Origin: Staphylococcus xylosus
Lineage (GTDB): Bacteria > Bacillota > Bacilli > Staphylococcales > Staphylococcaceae
Reading direction: 5' to 3'
DNA length: 64,000 bases
NCBI RefSeq assembly: GCF_002732165.1
Contig: NZ_MRZO01000005.1
Coordinates: 152,442-216,441, forward strand
Shown here: positions 19,436 to 31,679 of the stretch, one piece after another
How positions within the stretch are numbered: position 1 is the stretch's first letter
Layout of the letters: each line of letters opens with the position of its first letter
The notes under the pieces: model-generated
Told to the model about the DNA's origin: nothing
What the model saw: only the letters and a program-made list of their open reading frames with translations
Databases searched by the model: none
Position numbers and translations under genes: made by a program

Positions 19436-20095
19436 ATGACCAAAGGAATCTTAGGAAGAAAAATCGGGATGACACAAGTTTTCGGAGAAAACGGTGATTT
19501 AATCCCTGTAACAGTAGTAGAAGCAAGCCAAAACGTTGTATTACAAAAGAAATCTGAAGAGATCGATGGATACAACGCTATTCAAGTAGGCTACGAAGAT
19601 AAACAAGCTTACAAAAAAGATAGCAAAAGTAATAAATATGCAAATAAACCAGCTGAAGGCCATGCTAAAAAAGCAGGCACAGCACCTAAGCGCTTCATTC
19701 GTGAATTCAGAAACGTTAACGTTGATGAATACGAAGTAGGTCAAGAAGTCTCAGTTGATACATTTGAAGCTGGAGACGTAATTGATGTAACAGGCGTATC
19801 TAAAGGTAAAGGTTTCCAAGGTGCCATTAAACGTCATAATCAAGCACGTGGTCCAATGTCACATGGTTCTCATTTCCACAGAGCCCCAGGTTCTGTAGGT
19901 ATGGCATCAGACGCTTCAAGAGTCTTTAAAGGACAAAAAATGCCTGGACGTATGGGCGGTAACACTGTAACAGTTCAAAACTTAGAAGTAGTTCAAATTG
20001 ATGCTGAAAACAATGTTATTTTAGTAAAAGGTAATGTACCTGGTCCTAAAAAAGGTTTTGTAGAAATCACAACATCAATCAAAGGTAATAAATAA
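19436..20095 (+). CDS. rplC: 50S ribosomal protein L3
   Basis: 219 residues. Early assembly protein whose central extension reaches the peptidyl-transferase centre; that loop is visible at about residues 125-165 ([16 protein letters not shown] to [12 protein letters not shown]). It is the region where linezolid and tiamulin resistance changes occur, and nothing unusual is seen here. It starts 27 bases after rpsJ with a strong AGGAGGTGG site. Confidence 0.98.
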   Translation: MTKGILGRKIGMTQVFGENGDLIPVTVVEASQNVVLQKKSEEIDGYNAIQVGYEDKQAYKKDSKSNKYANKPAEGHAKKAGTAPKRFIREFRNVNVDEYEVGQEVSVDTFEAGDVIDVTGVSKGKGFQGAIKRHNQARGPMSHGSHFHRAPGSVGMASDASRVFKGQKMPGRMGGNTVTVQNLEVVQIDAENNVILVKGNVPGPKKGFVEITTSIKGNK

Positions 20096-20121
20096 TATAA
20101 TACGAAAGGAGGAATTGCATA

Positions 20122-20745
20122 ATGGCTAATTATGATGTATTAAAAGTAGATGGATCTAAATCAGGTTCAGTTGAACTAAGCGATGCAGTATTTGCAATCG
20201 AACCAAACAACAATGTTCTTTTTGAAGCGATTAACTTACAACGTGCTTCATTACGCCAAGGTACACATGCTGTTAAGAATCGTTCAGCAGTACGTGGTGG
20301 TGGACGTAAACCATGGAGACAAAAAGGTACAGGACGTGCGCGTCAAGGTACAATCCGTGCTCCACAATGGCGTGGTGGTGGTGTCGTATTCGGACCAACA
20401 CCAAGAAGTTACTCATACAAAATGCCTAAGAAAATGCGTCGTTTAGCATTACGCTCAGCATTATCTTTCAAAGTACAAGAAAAAGGTTTAACTGTTGTAG
20501 ATGCATTAAACTTAGATGCTCCAAAAACAAAAGAGTTCAAAACTGTACTTTCTAATTTAGAACAACCTAAAAAAGTATTAGTAGTTACAGAATCAGAAGA
20601 TGTAAACGTTGCTTTATCAGCACGTAACATTCCTGGTGTACAAGTTACTACAGCTCAAGGTTTAAACGTTCTAGATATCACAAGCGCTGACAGTGTAGTA
20701 ATTACAGAAGCAGCTGCTAAAAAAGTTGAGGAGGTGCTCGGATAA
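20122..20745 (+). CDS. rplD: 50S ribosomal protein L4
   Basis: 207 residues. Binds 23S rRNA domain I and lines the peptide exit tunnel through a long loop seen at about residues 55-95 ([18 protein letters not shown], then [17 protein letters not shown]); the sequence there is wild type in appearance, with no macrolide-type changes. In E. coli L4 represses the S10 operon; Firmicutes use different signals. Its TAA shares one base with the ATG of rplW, so translation is coupled. Confidence 0.98.
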   Translation: MANYDVLKVDGSKSGSVELSDAVFAIEPNNNVLFEAINLQRASLRQGTHAVKNRSAVRGGGRKPWRQKGTGRARQGTIRAPQWRGGGVVFGPTPRSYSYKMPKKMRRLALRSALSFKVQEKGLTVVDALNLDAPKTKEFKTVLSNLEQPKKVLVVTESEDVNVALSARNIPGVQVTTAQGLNVLDITSADSVVITEAAAKKVEEVLG

Positions 20746-21020
20746 TGGAAGCAAGAGACGTTCTTAAGCGCCCCGTAATCACTGAAAAATCTTCTGCTGC
20801 AATGGCTGAAGATAAATACACATTCGACGTTGATACTCGTGCTAATAAAACACAAGTTAAAATCGCTGTTGAAGAAATCTTTGACGTTAAAGTTGATAAT
20901 GTAAACATCATTAACTACAAACCAAAGAAAAAACGTATGGGCCGTTACCAAGGCTATACAAACAAGAGACGTGTAGCAATCGTTAAATTAAAAGAAGGAT
21001 CAATCGATCTATTCAACTAA
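20745..21020 (+). CDS. rplW: 50S ribosomal protein L23
   Basis: 91 residues, standard length. Located at the exit of the polypeptide tunnel, where it docks trigger factor and signal recognition particle. Recognised from the start [15 protein letters not shown] and the beta-hairpin region [17 protein letters not shown]. It starts on the last base of the rplD stop codon, with GAGGAGGTG inside the end of rplD as the ribosome site. Confidence 0.98.
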   Translation: MEARDVLKRPVITEKSSAAMAEDKYTFDVDTRANKTQVKIAVEEIFDVKVDNVNIINYKPKKKRMGRYQGYTNKRRVAIVKLKEGSIDLFN

Positions 21021-21051
21021 AAAAAGATTACCAATAAGGAGGTAAACGACA

Positions 21052-21885
21052 ATGGCTCTAAAAAAATATAAGCCAATTACTAATGGTCGTCGTAATATGA
21101 CTAGTTTAGATTTCGCTGAAATTACGAAAACTACACCTGAAAAGTCATTATTACAACCGCTACCGAAAAAAGCGGGACGAAATAACCAAGGTAAATTGAC
21201 AGTTCGCCATCATGGTGGAGGACATAAACGTCAATACCGTGTTATTGATTTCAAACGTAATAAAGATGGTATCAACGCTAAAGTTGATTCAATCCAATAT
21301 GATCCAAACCGTTCAGCTAACATTGCATTATTAGTTTATGCTGATGGTGAAAAACGCTATATCATCGCTCCAAAAAACCTAAAAGTAGGTCAAGTTCTTG
21401 AAAGCGGTGAAGAAGCAGACATTAAATTAGGTAATGCATTACCATTACAATTCATTCCAGTAGGTACTGTAATCCACAACATCGAGTTAAAACCTGGTAA
21501 AGGTGGACAAATTGCTCGTTCAGCTGGTGCTAGTGCACAAGTACTTGGTAAAGAAGGTAAATATGTATTAATCAGATTAAGATCTGGCGAAGTACGTATG
21601 ATTCTTTCAACTTGCCGTGCTACAATTGGACAAGTTGGTAACATCCAACATGAACTTGTAAACGTTGGTAAAGCAGGACGTTCTAGATGGAAAGGCATTC
21701 GCCCAACAGTTCGTGGTTCTGTAATGAACCCTAACGATCACCCACACGGTGGTGGTGAAGGTCGTGCACCTATCGGTAGACCATCTCCAATGTCACCTTG
21801 GGGTAAACCTACGCTTGGTAAGAAAACTCGTCGTGGTAAAAAATCATCTGACAAACTTATCGTTCGTGGACGTAAGAAAAAATAA
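21052..21885 (+). CDS. rplB: 50S ribosomal protein L2
   Basis: 277 residues. One of the most conserved ribosomal proteins; needed for subunit association and peptidyl-transferase activity. The essential histidine lies in the C-terminal [17 protein letters not shown] motif at about residues 224-240. The SH3-like and OB-like middle region and the lysine-rich end [20 protein letters not shown] are complete. A stable hairpin follows its stop codon, before rpsS. Confidence 0.98.
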   Translation: MALKKYKPITNGRRNMTSLDFAEITKTTPEKSLLQPLPKKAGRNNQGKLTVRHHGGGHKRQYRVIDFKRNKDGINAKVDSIQYDPNRSANIALLVYADGEKRYIIAPKNLKVGQVLESGEEADIKLGNALPLQFIPVGTVIHNIELKPGKGGQIARSAGASAQVLGKEGKYVLIRLRSGEVRMILSTCRATIGQVGNIQHELVNVGKAGRSRWKGIRPTVRGSVMNPNDHPHGGGEGRAPIGRPSPMSPWGKPTLGKKTRRGKKSSDKLIVRGRKKK

Positions 21886-21891
21886 AAATGA

Positions 21892-21934
21892 CTTATTTGC
21901 GTGTGTGGCTTAAAAGCCGCACGCACACAATAAG
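21892..21934 (+). other. Stable intra-operon hairpin between rplB and rpsS
   Basis: CTTATT (21892-21897) pairs with AATAAG (21929-21934), and the GC-rich stretch between them folds on itself with several G-T pairs around a TAAA-type loop, giving roughly a 20-pair stem. No T-run follows; the GGGAGG ribosome site of rpsS begins three bases later. It may mark an RNA processing site or shield or tune rpsS translation. Confidence 0.6.
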
Positions 21935-21949
21935 AAGGGAGGCGCCACT

Positions 21950-22228
21950 ATGGCTCGTAGTATTAAAAAAGGACCTTTCGCTGACGATCATCTAAAGAAA
22001 AAAGTTGAGGCTCAAAGCGGAAGCGAGAAAAAACAAGTAATCAAAACTTGGTCACGTCGTTCAACTATATTCCCTGAATTTATCGGACATACATTCGCTG
22101 TATATGACGGACGTAAACACGTACCTGTATTCGTAACTGAAGATATGGTTGGTCATAAATTAGGAGAATTCGCACCAACTCGTACATTCAAAGGACACGT
22201 TGCAGACGACAAAAAAACTAGAAGATAA
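21950..22228 (+). CDS. rpsS: 30S ribosomal protein S19
   Basis: 92 residues. 30S head protein near the A-site finger; forms a pair with S13, encoded later in this cluster. The start [14 protein letters not shown] and [22 protein letters not shown] are diagnostic. Its ribosome site is just outside the hairpin at 21892-21934, so its translation may respond to that structure. Confidence 0.98.
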   Translation: MARSIKKGPFADDHLKKKVEAQSGSEKKQVIKTWSRRSTIFPEFIGHTFAVYDGRKHVPVFVTEDMVGHKLGEFAPTRTFKGHVADDKKTRR

Positions 22229-22256
22229 TTTCTAACAGGTAGAGGAGGAAATTCCA

Positions 22257-22610
22257 ATGGAAGCAAAAGCGGTTGCTAAAACAATAAGAATCGCACCTCG
22301 TAAAGTTAGATTAGTATTAGATCTAATAAGAGGCAAAAATGCTGGAGAAGCTATTGCGATTTTAAAATTAAAGAACAAAGCTTCATCACCAGTAGTTGAA
22401 AAATTATTAATGTCCGCTTTAGCAAATGCTGAACATAACTACGACATGAACACTGATGAATTAGTAGTTAAAGAAGCTTATGCTAATGAAGGACCAACAT
22501 TAAAACGTTTCCGTCCACGTGCACAAGGCCGTGCAAGTGCGATCAACAAACGTACAAGCCATATTACAATCGTCGTAAGTGACGGTAAAGAAGAAGCTAA
22601 AGAAGCTTAA
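22257..22610 (+). CDS. rplV: 50S ribosomal protein L22
   Basis: 117 residues. Contacts all 23S domains, and its long beta-hairpin lines the exit tunnel opposite L4; the hairpin is at about residues 80-100 ([20 protein letters not shown]), with no duplication or deletion of the macrolide-resistance type. Ends in a short acidic tail (DGKEEAKEA). AGAGGAGG site. Confidence 0.98.
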   Translation: MEAKAVAKTIRIAPRKVRLVLDLIRGKNAGEAIAILKLKNKASSPVVEKLLMSALANAEHNYDMNTDELVVKEAYANEGPTLKRFRPRAQGRASAINKRTSHITIVVSDGKEEAKEA

Positions 22611-22634
22611 TACATTTTTTAAGGAGGGAACACT

Positions 22635-23288
22635 TTGGGTCAAAAAATTAATCCAATCGGACTTCGTGTTGGTGTAATCCGTGATTGGGAAGCTAAATGG
22701 TATGCAGAAAAAGACTTCGCTTCACTATTACACGAAGATTTAAAAATCCGTAAGTATATTGATAACGCGTTAACAGAAGCATCAGTTTCTCACGTTGAAA
22801 TCGAACGTGCTGCGAATCGTATCAACATCGCTATTCATACTGGTAAACCAGGTATGGTAATCGGTAAAGGCGGTTCAGAAATTGAAAAATTACGTAATAA
22901 ATTAAATTCATTAACTAACAAAAAAGTACACATCAATGTTATCGAAATCAAAAAAGTTGATTTAGATGCTAAACTTGTTGCAGAAAACATTGCACGTCAA
23001 TTAGAAAACCGTGCTTCATTCCGTCGTGTACAAAAACAAGCAATTACAAGAGCAATGAAACTTGGTGCTAAAGGTATCAAAACACAAGTTTCAGGTCGTC
23101 TAGCTGGAGCTGACATCGCTCGTGCTGAACAATATTCAGAAGGAACTGTTCCACTTCATACTCTACGTGCTGACATTGGTTACGCACATGCAGAAGCAGA
23201 CACTACTTACGGTAAGTTAGGTGTCAAAGTATGGATCTATCGTGGAGAAGTTCTTCCTACTAAGAACACTAGTGAAGGAGGAAAATAA
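22635..23288 (+). CDS. rpsC: 30S ribosomal protein S3
   Basis: 217 residues, starting at a TTG with an excellent AAGGAGGG site. At the mRNA entry channel it helps unwind structured mRNA. The KH domain carries the GxxG loop as [12 protein letters not shown] at about residues 75-86, and the C-terminal domain shows [25 protein letters not shown]. Three bases separate it from rplP. Confidence 0.98.
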   Translation: MGQKINPIGLRVGVIRDWEAKWYAEKDFASLLHEDLKIRKYIDNALTEASVSHVEIERAANRINIAIHTGKPGMVIGKGGSEIEKLRNKLNSLTNKKVHINVIEIKKVDLDAKLVAENIARQLENRASFRRVQKQAITRAMKLGAKGIKTQVSGRLAGADIARAEQYSEGTVPLHTLRADIGYAHAEADTTYGKLGVKVWIYRGEVLPTKNTSEGGK

Positions 23289-23290
23289 TA

Positions 23291-23725
23291 ATGTTACTAC
23301 CAAAACGTGTAAAATATCGTCGTCAACATCGTCCTAAAACAACTGGTCGTTCAAAAGGCGGTAATTATGTAACATTTGGTGAGTATGGTTTACAAGCAAC
23401 TACAACTTCTTGGATCACATCTCGTCAAATTGAATCAGCTCGTATTGCAATGACACGTTATATGAAACGTGGCGGGAAAGTTTGGATTAAAATCTTCCCA
23501 CATACACCTTACACTAAAAAACCTTTAGAAGTACGTATGGGTGCTGGTAAAGGTGCAGTAGAAGGTTGGATTGCAGTAGCAAAACCAGGTAGAATTTTAT
23601 TTGAAATCGCAGGCGTTAACGAAGAAGTTGCGCGTGAAGCATTACGTTTAGCAAGTCACAAACTTCCAGTTAAAACTAAGTTTGTAAAACGTGAAGAATT
23701 GGGTGGTGAAACAAATGAAAGCTAA
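23291..23725 (+). CDS. rplP: 50S ribosomal protein L16
   Basis: 144 residues. Late-assembly protein near the A-site tRNA elbow; evernimicin-resistance changes fall around residues 50-57, which look normal here ([16 protein letters not shown]). Recognised by [14 protein letters not shown] at the N terminus and [10 protein letters not shown]. The last 11 bases overlap the start of rpmC, so the two are translationally coupled. Confidence 0.98.
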   Translation: MLLPKRVKYRRQHRPKTTGRSKGGNYVTFGEYGLQATTTSWITSRQIESARIAMTRYMKRGGKVWIKIFPHTPYTKKPLEVRMGAGKGAVEGWIAVAKPGRILFEIAGVNEEVAREALRLASHKLPVKTKFVKREELGGETNES

Positions 23726-23924
23726 GGAAATTAGAGACTTAACCACTTCAGAAATCGAAGAGCAAATTAAATCTTCAAAAGAAGAGCTTTTTAACCTACG
23801 CTTTCAGTTAGCTACAGGTCAATTAGAGGAAACTGCACGTATTCGCACAGTAAGAAAAACGATTGCACGTCTAAAAACTGTTGCTCGTGAAAGAGAAATT
23901 GAACAAGGTAAAGCGAATCAATAA
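23715..23924 (+). CDS. rpmC: 50S ribosomal protein L29
   Basis: 69 residues, two-helix protein at the tunnel exit next to L23. The start is the ATG at 23715 ([10 protein letters not shown]), within the end of rplP; an in-frame ATG at 23691 would give an N-terminal extension not found in the family, and the GGGTGG site fits 23715. Confidence 0.97.
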   Translation: MKAKEIRDLTTSEIEEQIKSSKEELFNLRFQLATGQLEETARIRTVRKTIARLKTVAREREIEQGKANQ

Positions 23925-23950
23925 TTCAATTGAAAGAGGAGGTTACTAAA

Positions 23951-24214
23951 GTGAGCGAAAGAAATGATCGTAAAGTTTATGTAGGTAGAGTCGTTTCCGA
24001 TAAAATGGATAAAACGATAACTGTACTTGTTGAAACATACAAAACGCACAAGTTATATGGTAAACGAGTAAAATACTCTAAAAAATACAAAACTCATGAT
24101 GAAAACAACTCAGCTAAATTAGGGGACACAGTTAAGATACAAGAGACTCGTCCTTTATCAGCAACTAAACGTTTCCGTTTGGTAGAAATTGTTGAAGAAT
24201 CAGTAATTATTTAA
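23951..24214 (+). CDS. rpsQ: 30S ribosomal protein S17
   Basis: 87 residues. OB-fold primary binder of 16S helix 11. Diagnostic stretches are [16 protein letters not shown] and [24 protein letters not shown]. The GTG at 23951 is chosen because it lies at the right distance from AGAGGAGG; the frame opens further upstream, but that extension lies in the ribosome site. Confidence 0.97.
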
Positions 24215-24242
24215 TTAAATAGTGAAGATAAAGGAGGTTTAA

Positions 24243-24614
<372 letters not shown>

Positions 24615-24656
24615 TAAAAACATTTATAAATATATAAATTTAAGGAGGTGCCACAC

Positions 24657-24974
24657 ATGCATATCAAAAAAGGTGACAACGTTAAAGTTATCGCAGGTAA
24701 AGACAAAGGTAAAGAAGGTAAAGTTGTTTCAACTGAACCTAAAAAAGACCGTGTCGTTGTGGAAGGTGTCAATATTATCAAAAAGCACCAAAAACCAACT
24801 CAATTTAACCCTGAAGGTGGAATCTTAGAAACAGAGGCAGCAATCCATGTTTCTAACGTACAATTATTAGACCCTAAAACGAATGAACCAACTCGAGTAG
24901 GTTATAAATTCGAAGATGGAAAAAAAGTTCGTGTAGCTAAAAAATCTGGCGAAGAAATCAAATCTAATAATTAA
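24657..24974 (+). CDS. rplX: 50S ribosomal protein L24
   Basis: 105 residues. Initiates 50S assembly. The KOW motif is at the N terminus ([20 protein letters not shown]). The start is the ATG at 24657, eight bases from AGGAGGTG; the in-frame GTG at 24648 overlaps that site and adds only three residues. Confidence 0.97.
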   Translation: MHIKKGDNVKVIAGKDKGKEGKVVSTEPKKDRVVVEGVNIIKKHQKPTQFNPEGGILETEAAIHVSNVQLLDPKTNEPTRVGYKFEDGKKVRVAKKSGEEIKSNN

Positions 24975-24999
24975 TAACTAATTGAAAGGAGGATCCACT

Positions 25000-25539
25000 G
25001 TGAACCGTTTAAAAGAAAAATATAACTCTGAAGTTACTCAAAACTTAGTGAAACAATTTGACTATAGTTCAGTAATGGAAGTTCCAAAAATAGAAAAAAT
25101 CGTAGTAAATATGGGTGTCGGTGACGCTGTTCAAAATACGAAAGTATTAGATGACGCTGTAGAAGAATTACAGTCAATCACTGGTCAAAAACCATTAATT
25201 ACAAAAGCTAAAAAATCAGTAGCAACTTTCCGTTTACGTGAAGGTATGCCTATCGGAGCTAAAGTGACACTTCGTGGAGAAAGAATGTATGACTTTTTAG
25301 ATAAATTAATCGCTGTATCACTTCCACGTGTACGTGACTTCCGTGGTGTATCAAAAACTGCATTCGACGGTAGAGGTAACTACACTCTAGGTGTTAAAGA
25401 ACAATTAATTTTCCCTGAAATCGACTATGATCGCGTAAGTAAAATACGAGGAATGGATATCGTTATCGTAACTACTGCTAACACTGACGAGGAAGCTCGT
25501 GAATTGTTAACACAATTCGGTATGCCATTTCAAAAATAA
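25000..25539 (+). CDS. rplE: 50S ribosomal protein L5
   Basis: 179 residues. Forms the 5S RNA-binding complex with L18 and contacts P-site tRNA. Typical segments are [40 protein letters not shown] and [17 protein letters not shown]. The GTG at 25000 is spaced correctly from AAAGGAGG; an upstream frame extension lies inside that site. Confidence 0.97.
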   Translation: MNRLKEKYNSEVTQNLVKQFDYSSVMEVPKIEKIVVNMGVGDAVQNTKVLDDAVEELQSITGQKPLITKAKKSVATFRLREGMPIGAKVTLRGERMYDFLDKLIAVSLPRVRDFRGVSKTAFDGRGNYTLGVKEQLIFPEIDYDRVSKIRGMDIVIVTTANTDEEARELLTQFGMPFQK

Positions 25540-25560
25540 TCTCTAAAGGAGGCTAATTAA

Positions 25561-25746
25561 GTGGCTAAAACTTCAATGGTTGCTAAGCAACAAAAAAAAC
25601 AAAAGTTCCAAGTACGTGAATATACTCGTTGTGAACGCTGTGGTCGTCCACATTCTGTATATCGTAAATTTAAATTATGCCGTATTTGTTTCCGTGAATT
25701 AGCTTATAAAGGCCAAATCCCTGGCGTTCGTAAAGCTAGCTGGTAA
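25561..25746 (+). CDS. rpsN: 30S ribosomal protein S14, zinc (C+) type
   Basis: 61 residues, the short form (also called type Z). Four cysteines in two Cys-x2-Cys pairs (CERC near residue 24, CRIC near residue 40) form the zinc site. Many Firmicutes carry a second, longer zinc-free S14 elsewhere, induced by zinc starvation; that one is not in this window. GTG start after AAAGGAGG. Confidence 0.98.
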   Translation: MAKTSMVAKQQKKQKFQVREYTRCERCGRPHSVYRKFKLCRICFRELAYKGQIPGVRKASW

Positions 25747-25777
25747 TAGAAAATAGTCTGAAAGGAGGCAACAATCA

Positions 25778-26176
25778 ATGACAATCAACGATCCAATTGC
25801 AGATATGCTAACTCGTGTAAGAAACGCAAACATGGTGCGTCACGATAAATTAGAATTACCTGCTTCTAACATTAAAAAAGAAATTGCTGAAATATTAAAA
25901 AGTGAAGGTTTCATTAAAAACGTAGAATACGTTGAAGACGATAAACAAGGGGTAATCCGTTTATTCCTTAAATATGGTCAAAATAATGAGCGTGTTATCA
26001 CTGGATTAAAACGTATCTCAAAACCAGGTTTACGTGTATATGCTAAAGCTAACGAAGTACCTAAAGTACTTAACGGTTTAGGTATTGCATTAGTTTCTAC
26101 TTCAGAAGGTGTTATCACTGACAAAGAAGCTAGAAAACGTAACATCGGTGGAGAAATCTTAGGTTACATTTGGTAA
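25778..26176 (+). CDS. rpsH: 30S ribosomal protein S8
   Basis: 132 residues. Primary binder of the 16S central domain; in E. coli it is the translational repressor of the spc operon, though no S8-like site was identified here. Recognised by [15 protein letters not shown] and the C-terminal [31 protein letters not shown] site. Confidence 0.98.
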   Translation: MTINDPIADMLTRVRNANMVRHDKLELPASNIKKEIAEILKSEGFIKNVEYVEDDKQGVIRLFLKYGQNNERVITGLKRISKPGLRVYAKANEVPKVLNGLGIALVSTSEGVITDKEARKRNIGGEILGYIW

Positions 26177-26203
26177 TAATAAATAATAAGGAGGTGCGAT
26201 AAC

Positions 26204-26740
26204 ATGAGTCGTGTTGGTAAAAAAATTATTGACATCCCTAGCGACGTAACAGTAAGTGTTGAAGGTAACACAGTTACTGTTAAAGGTCCTAAAGGTGAAT
26301 TATCAAGAACAATGAATGAAAGAATGACATATAAACAAGACGAAAGCACTTTAGAAGTTGTAAGACCAACTGATTCTAAAGAAGATAGAACAGTACATGG
26401 TACAACTCGTGCTTTAATCAGTAATATGATACAAGGTGTTAAAGAAGGATACCAAAAAACACTTGAATTAGTTGGTGTTGGTTACCGTGCTCAAATGCAA
26501 GGTAATGACTTAATCTTAAACGTTGGTTACTCTCACCCAGTTGAAATTAAAGCTGATGACGGTATTACTTTCGGTGTAGAAAAAAATACAACAGTTACAG
26601 TTGCTGGTATTTCTAAAGAACAAGTTGGAGCTATCGCTTCAAACATTCGTTCAGTAAGACCTCCAGAACCTTATAAAGGTAAAGGAATTCGTTACCAAGG
26701 TGAATACGTTCGCCGTAAAGAAGGTAAAACTGGTAAATAA
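26204..26740 (+). CDS. rplF: 50S ribosomal protein L6
   Basis: 178 residues with two homologous alpha/beta halves; located near the sarcin-ricin loop and important for late 50S assembly. Diagnostic sequences are [14 protein letters not shown] at the start and [17 protein letters not shown] near the C terminus. AAGGAGGTG site. Confidence 0.98.
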   Translation: MSRVGKKIIDIPSDVTVSVEGNTVTVKGPKGELSRTMNERMTYKQDESTLEVVRPTDSKEDRTVHGTTRALISNMIQGVKEGYQKTLELVGVGYRAQMQGNDLILNVGYSHPVEIKADDGITFGVEKNTTVTVAGISKEQVGAIASNIRSVRPPEPYKGKGIRYQGEYVRRKEGKTGK

Positions 26741-26771
26741 TAAATAACTTTCTATAGAAAGGAGAATTAAG

Positions 26772-27134
26772 ATGATCAGCAAAATTGACAAAAATAAAGT
26801 GCGTTTAAAAAGACATTCACGTGTACGTAGTAAATTAGCTGGCACAGCTGAAAAACCACGTTTGAATATCTATCGTTCAAACAAGCATATCTATGCACAA
26901 GTTATAGATGATGTTAATGGTAAAACAATCGCGCAAGCATCAACTCAAGAAAAAGATTTAGCTAACGAATCAGGTTCAAAAGTTGACTTATCAGCTAAAG
27001 TTGGCGAAACTGTAGCTAAAAGAGCTAGCGAAAAAGGCGTAAAAACAATTGTATTTGACCGTGGAGGATATTTATACCATGGCCGTGTTAAAGCCTTAGC
27101 AGATGCAGCTCGTGAAAATGGTTTAGAATTTTAA
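26772..27134 (+). CDS. rplR: 50S ribosomal protein L18
   Basis: 120 residues. Binds 5S rRNA and carries it into the central protuberance with L5. The basic N-terminal arm ([17 protein letters not shown]) and the ending [26 protein letters not shown] are characteristic. The ATG has AAAGGAG upstream. Confidence 0.98.
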   Translation: MISKIDKNKVRLKRHSRVRSKLAGTAEKPRLNIYRSNKHIYAQVIDDVNGKTIAQASTQEKDLANESGSKVDLSAKVGETVAKRASEKGVKTIVFDRGGYLYHGRVKALADAARENGLEF

Positions 27135-27154
27135 TTTAAAGGAGGGACATTTAC

Positions 27155-27652
27155 ATGGCTCGTAGAGAAGAAGCGAAAGAATTTGAAGAACGCGTTGTTA
27201 CAATTAACCGTGTTGCGAAAGTTGTAAAAGGTGGTCGTCGTTTCCGTTTTACTGCTTTAGTTGTAGTAGGAGATAAAAACGGTCGCGTTGGTTTCGGTAC
27301 TGGTAAAGCGCAAGAGGTACCAGAAGCAATCAAAAAAGCAGTTGAAGCAGCTAAAAAAGATTTAGTTGTTGTTCCACGTGTTGAAGGTACTACACCTCAC
27401 ACAATTACTGGACGTTTCAGTTCAGGCAGTGTATTTATGAAACCAGCTGCACCTGGTACTGGTGTTATTGCAGGTGGCCCTGTTCGTGCAGTATTAGAAT
27501 TAGCAGGTATCACTGATATCTTAAGTAAATCTTTAGGTTCAAATACACCAATTAACATGGTTCGTGCAACAATCAATGGATTAAAAAACCTTAAAAATGC
27601 TGAAGAAGTTGCGAAATTACGTGGCAAATCAGTAGAAGAATTATACAATTAA
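27155..27652 (+). CDS. rpsE: 30S ribosomal protein S5
   Basis: 165 residues. Guards decoding accuracy and, with S3 and S4, forms the mRNA entry helicase. The spectinomycin-binding loop ([15 protein letters not shown], about residues 18-32) appears wild type. The second domain shows [29 protein letters not shown] site, 20 bases after rplR. Confidence 0.98.
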   Translation: MARREEAKEFEERVVTINRVAKVVKGGRRFRFTALVVVGDKNGRVGFGTGKAQEVPEAIKKAVEAAKKDLVVVPRVEGTTPHTITGRFSSGSVFMKPAAPGTGVIAGGPVRAVLELAGITDILSKSLGSNTPINMVRATINGLKNLKNAEEVAKLRGKSVEELYN

Positions 27653-27668
27653 GGAGGGAAAATAAGTT

Positions 27669-27848
27669 ATGGCTAAATTACAAATTACCCTCACTCGTAG
27701 TGTTATAGGTCGTCCAGAAACACAACGTAAAACTGTTGAAGCTTTAGGTTTGAAAAAAACAAACTCTTCAGTAGTTGTTGAAGATAACCCTGCTATTCGT
27801 GGGCAAATCAACAAAGTAAGTCACTTAGTGACAGTAGAAGAAAAATAA
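27669..27848 (+). CDS. rpmD: 50S ribosomal protein L30
   Basis: Short gene encoding 59 residues, beginning [20 protein letters not shown] and ending SHLVTVEEK. It matches the prokaryotic short L30 in length and motif ([20 protein letters not shown]). AAGGAGGG site 10 bases upstream. It fills the gap between rpsE and rplO, its usual place. Confidence 0.97.
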   Translation: MAKLQITLTRSVIGRPETQRKTVEALGLKKTNSSVVVEDNPAIRGQINKVSHLVTVEEK

Positions 27849-27866
27849 TTTTAAGGAGGTGCCGAA

Positions 27867-28306
27867 ATGAAATTACATGAGTTAAAACCGGCAGAAGGTT
27901 CTCGTAAAGTTCGTAACCGCGTTGGACGTGGTGCAGCTACTGGTAACGGTAAAACTAGTGGTCGTGGACAAAAAGGTCAAAAAGCACGTTCAGGTGGTAG
28001 TGTAAGACCAGGCTTCGAAGGTGGTCAATTACCATTATTCCGTCGCTTACCAAAACGAGGTTTTACTAACATTAACCGTAAAGAATATGCTATTGTTAAC
28101 TTAGACCAACTTAATAAATTTGAAGATGGTACTGAAGTAACTCCTGCTTTATTAGTAGAATCTGGTGTAGTTAAGAGTGAAAAATCTGGTATTAAAGTAC
28201 TAGGTAACGGTTCACTTGATAAGAAATTAACTGTTAAAGCTAACAAATTCTCTGCATCTGCAGCAGAAGCTATTGATGCAAAAGGCGGAGCACACGAGGT
28301 GATCTA

Positions 28307-28307
<1 letters not shown>
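27867..28307 (+). CDS. rplO: 50S ribosomal protein L15
   Basis: 146 residues with the long unstructured glycine/arginine-rich N-terminal part (about residues 10-50, for example [20 protein letters not shown]) that threads into the 50S core. The globular C-terminal domain begins near residue 75. Its TAA overlaps the secY ATG by one base. Confidence 0.98.
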
Positions 28308-30267
<1,960 letters not shown>

Positions 30268-30301
30268 AGTCAACTTTGTACGGTCTATGTAATGCTAAAG
30301 G

Positions 30302-30440
30302 TATAATTAAATAAGAGTGACCATGCGTTAACGTAATTCATTTAATTTTGTTAAACTGATTAACAACACTTATAGACTCGTATGGTTAGAGTTGATTTTT
30401 TGACGATAACCAACTATTTCAAAAAGGGGGAAGTTAATTA
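30302..30440 (+). promoter_or_regulatory. infA leader with internal -10 element
   Basis: A TATAAT at 30302-30307 lies in the 173-base gap between adk and infA; the best -35-like hexamer (TTGTAC, 30276-30281) is 20 bases away, too far for a normal promoter, so activity is uncertain. Downstream, ACCATGCG (30320-30327) pairs with CGTATGGT (30379-30386), and GGTTA (30384-30388) could pair with a later TAACC, which would compete with it. The ribosome site AAGGGGGAAG follows. Confidence 0.45.
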
Positions 30441-30659
30441 ATGGCTAAACAAGATGTAATTGAATTAGAAGGTACTGTATTAGATACTTTACCAAATGCA
30501 ATGTTTAAAGTAGAATTAGAAAATGGTCATGAGATTTTAGCTCATGTAAGTGGTAAGATCAGAATGAATTATATTCGTATTCTACCTGGCGACAAAGTAA
30601 CAGTTGAAATGTCTCCGTATGATTTAACACGCGGAAGAATTACGTATCGTTATAAATGA
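30441..30659 (+). CDS. infA: Translation initiation factor IF-1
   Basis: 72 residues, single OB-fold (S1-like) domain that occupies the A site during initiation. Sequence [23 protein letters not shown] and GRITYRYK ending are typical. It is preceded by an unusually long leader for this cluster, which suggests separate control. Confidence 0.98.
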
Positions 30660-30678
30660 TCGTCACTCCATAATATAG

Positions 30679-30804
<126 letters not shown>

Positions 30805-30825
30805 TAAAGAGAGGTGTAATTAATT

Positions 30826-31191
30826 ATGGCACGTATTGCAGGAGTAGATATTCCACGTGAAAAACGTATTGTTATTTCATTAACTTATGTGTATGGTATC
30901 GGTACTACTACAGCAAATAAAATTGCTGAAGAAGCTAACGTATCACCTGAAACACGCGTTAAAGATTTAACTGATGATGAATTAGGTCGTATCCGTGAAG
31001 TAGTTGACAGCTATAAAGTAGAAGGTGACTTACGTCGTGAGCAAAACTTAAACATTAAACGTTTAATGGAAATCTCATCATACCGTGGTATCCGTCACCG
31101 TCGTGGATTACCAGTTCGCGGACAAAAAACAAAAAACAATGCTCGTACTCGTAAAGGCCCAGTTAAAACTGTAGCTAACAAGAAAAAATAA
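30826..31191 (+). CDS. rpsM: 30S ribosomal protein S13
   Basis: 121 residues. Head protein bridging to L5 and contacting P-site tRNA by its basic C-terminal tail ([21 protein letters not shown]). N-terminal [25 protein letters not shown] and the [16 protein letters not shown] motif are diagnostic. GAGAGGTG site. Confidence 0.98.
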   Translation: MARIAGVDIPREKRIVISLTYVYGIGTTTANKIAEEANVSPETRVKDLTDDELGRIREVVDSYKVEGDLRREQNLNIKRLMEISSYRGIRHRRGLPVRGQKTKNNARTRKGPVKTVANKKK

Positions 31192-31214
31192 TAGGTAAAG
31201 GAGGCAAAATTTAA

Positions 31215-31604
31215 ATGGCACGTAAACAAGTATCTCGTAAACGTAGAGTGAAAAAGAATATTGAAAATGGTGTGGCTCACATCCGTTCAACATTCAATAA
31301 TACAATAGTAACTATTACTGATGAATTTGGTAACGCATTATCATGGTCATCAGCAGGTGCACTAGGCTTTAAAGGATCAAAAAAATCAACACCATTCGCA
31401 GCTCAAATGGCAGCTGAAACAGCTTCAAAAACAGCAATGGAACACGGTTTGAAATCTGTTGAAGTTACTGTAAAAGGTCCTGGTCCTGGTCGTGAATCAG
31501 CTATTCGTGCGTTACAATCAGCTGGATTAGAAGTAACTGCAATTCGTGACGTTACTCCAGTACCACATAATGGTTGTCGTCCACCAAAACGTCGTCGCGT
31601 ATAA
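31215..31604 (+). CDS. rpsK: 30S ribosomal protein S11
   Basis: 129 residues. Platform protein that lines the mRNA exit with S7. Recognised by [36 protein letters not shown] and the invariant ending [23 protein letters not shown] site. A 75-base gap without an evident terminator separates it from rpoA. Confidence 0.98.
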   Translation: MARKQVSRKRRVKKNIENGVAHIRSTFNNTIVTITDEFGNALSWSSAGALGFKGSKKSTPFAAQMAAETASKTAMEHGLKSVEVTVKGPGPGRESAIRALQSAGLEVTAIRDVTPVPHNGCRPPKRRRV

Positions 31605-31679
31605 TTTTATTGTTATTGTCGCAGGTCACTGAGAAATACAGTATATATCAAGTCGACGTAATCAAGGAGGATATTGTAA

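Noticed and set aside
20183..20446. 87-codon ORF in another frame inside rplD
   Set aside because: It lies wholly within a confidently assigned ribosomal protein gene and has no family features.
30276..30307. Full sigma-A promoter before infA
   Set aside because: TTGTAC and TATAAT are 20 bases apart; only the -10 is kept as a possibility.
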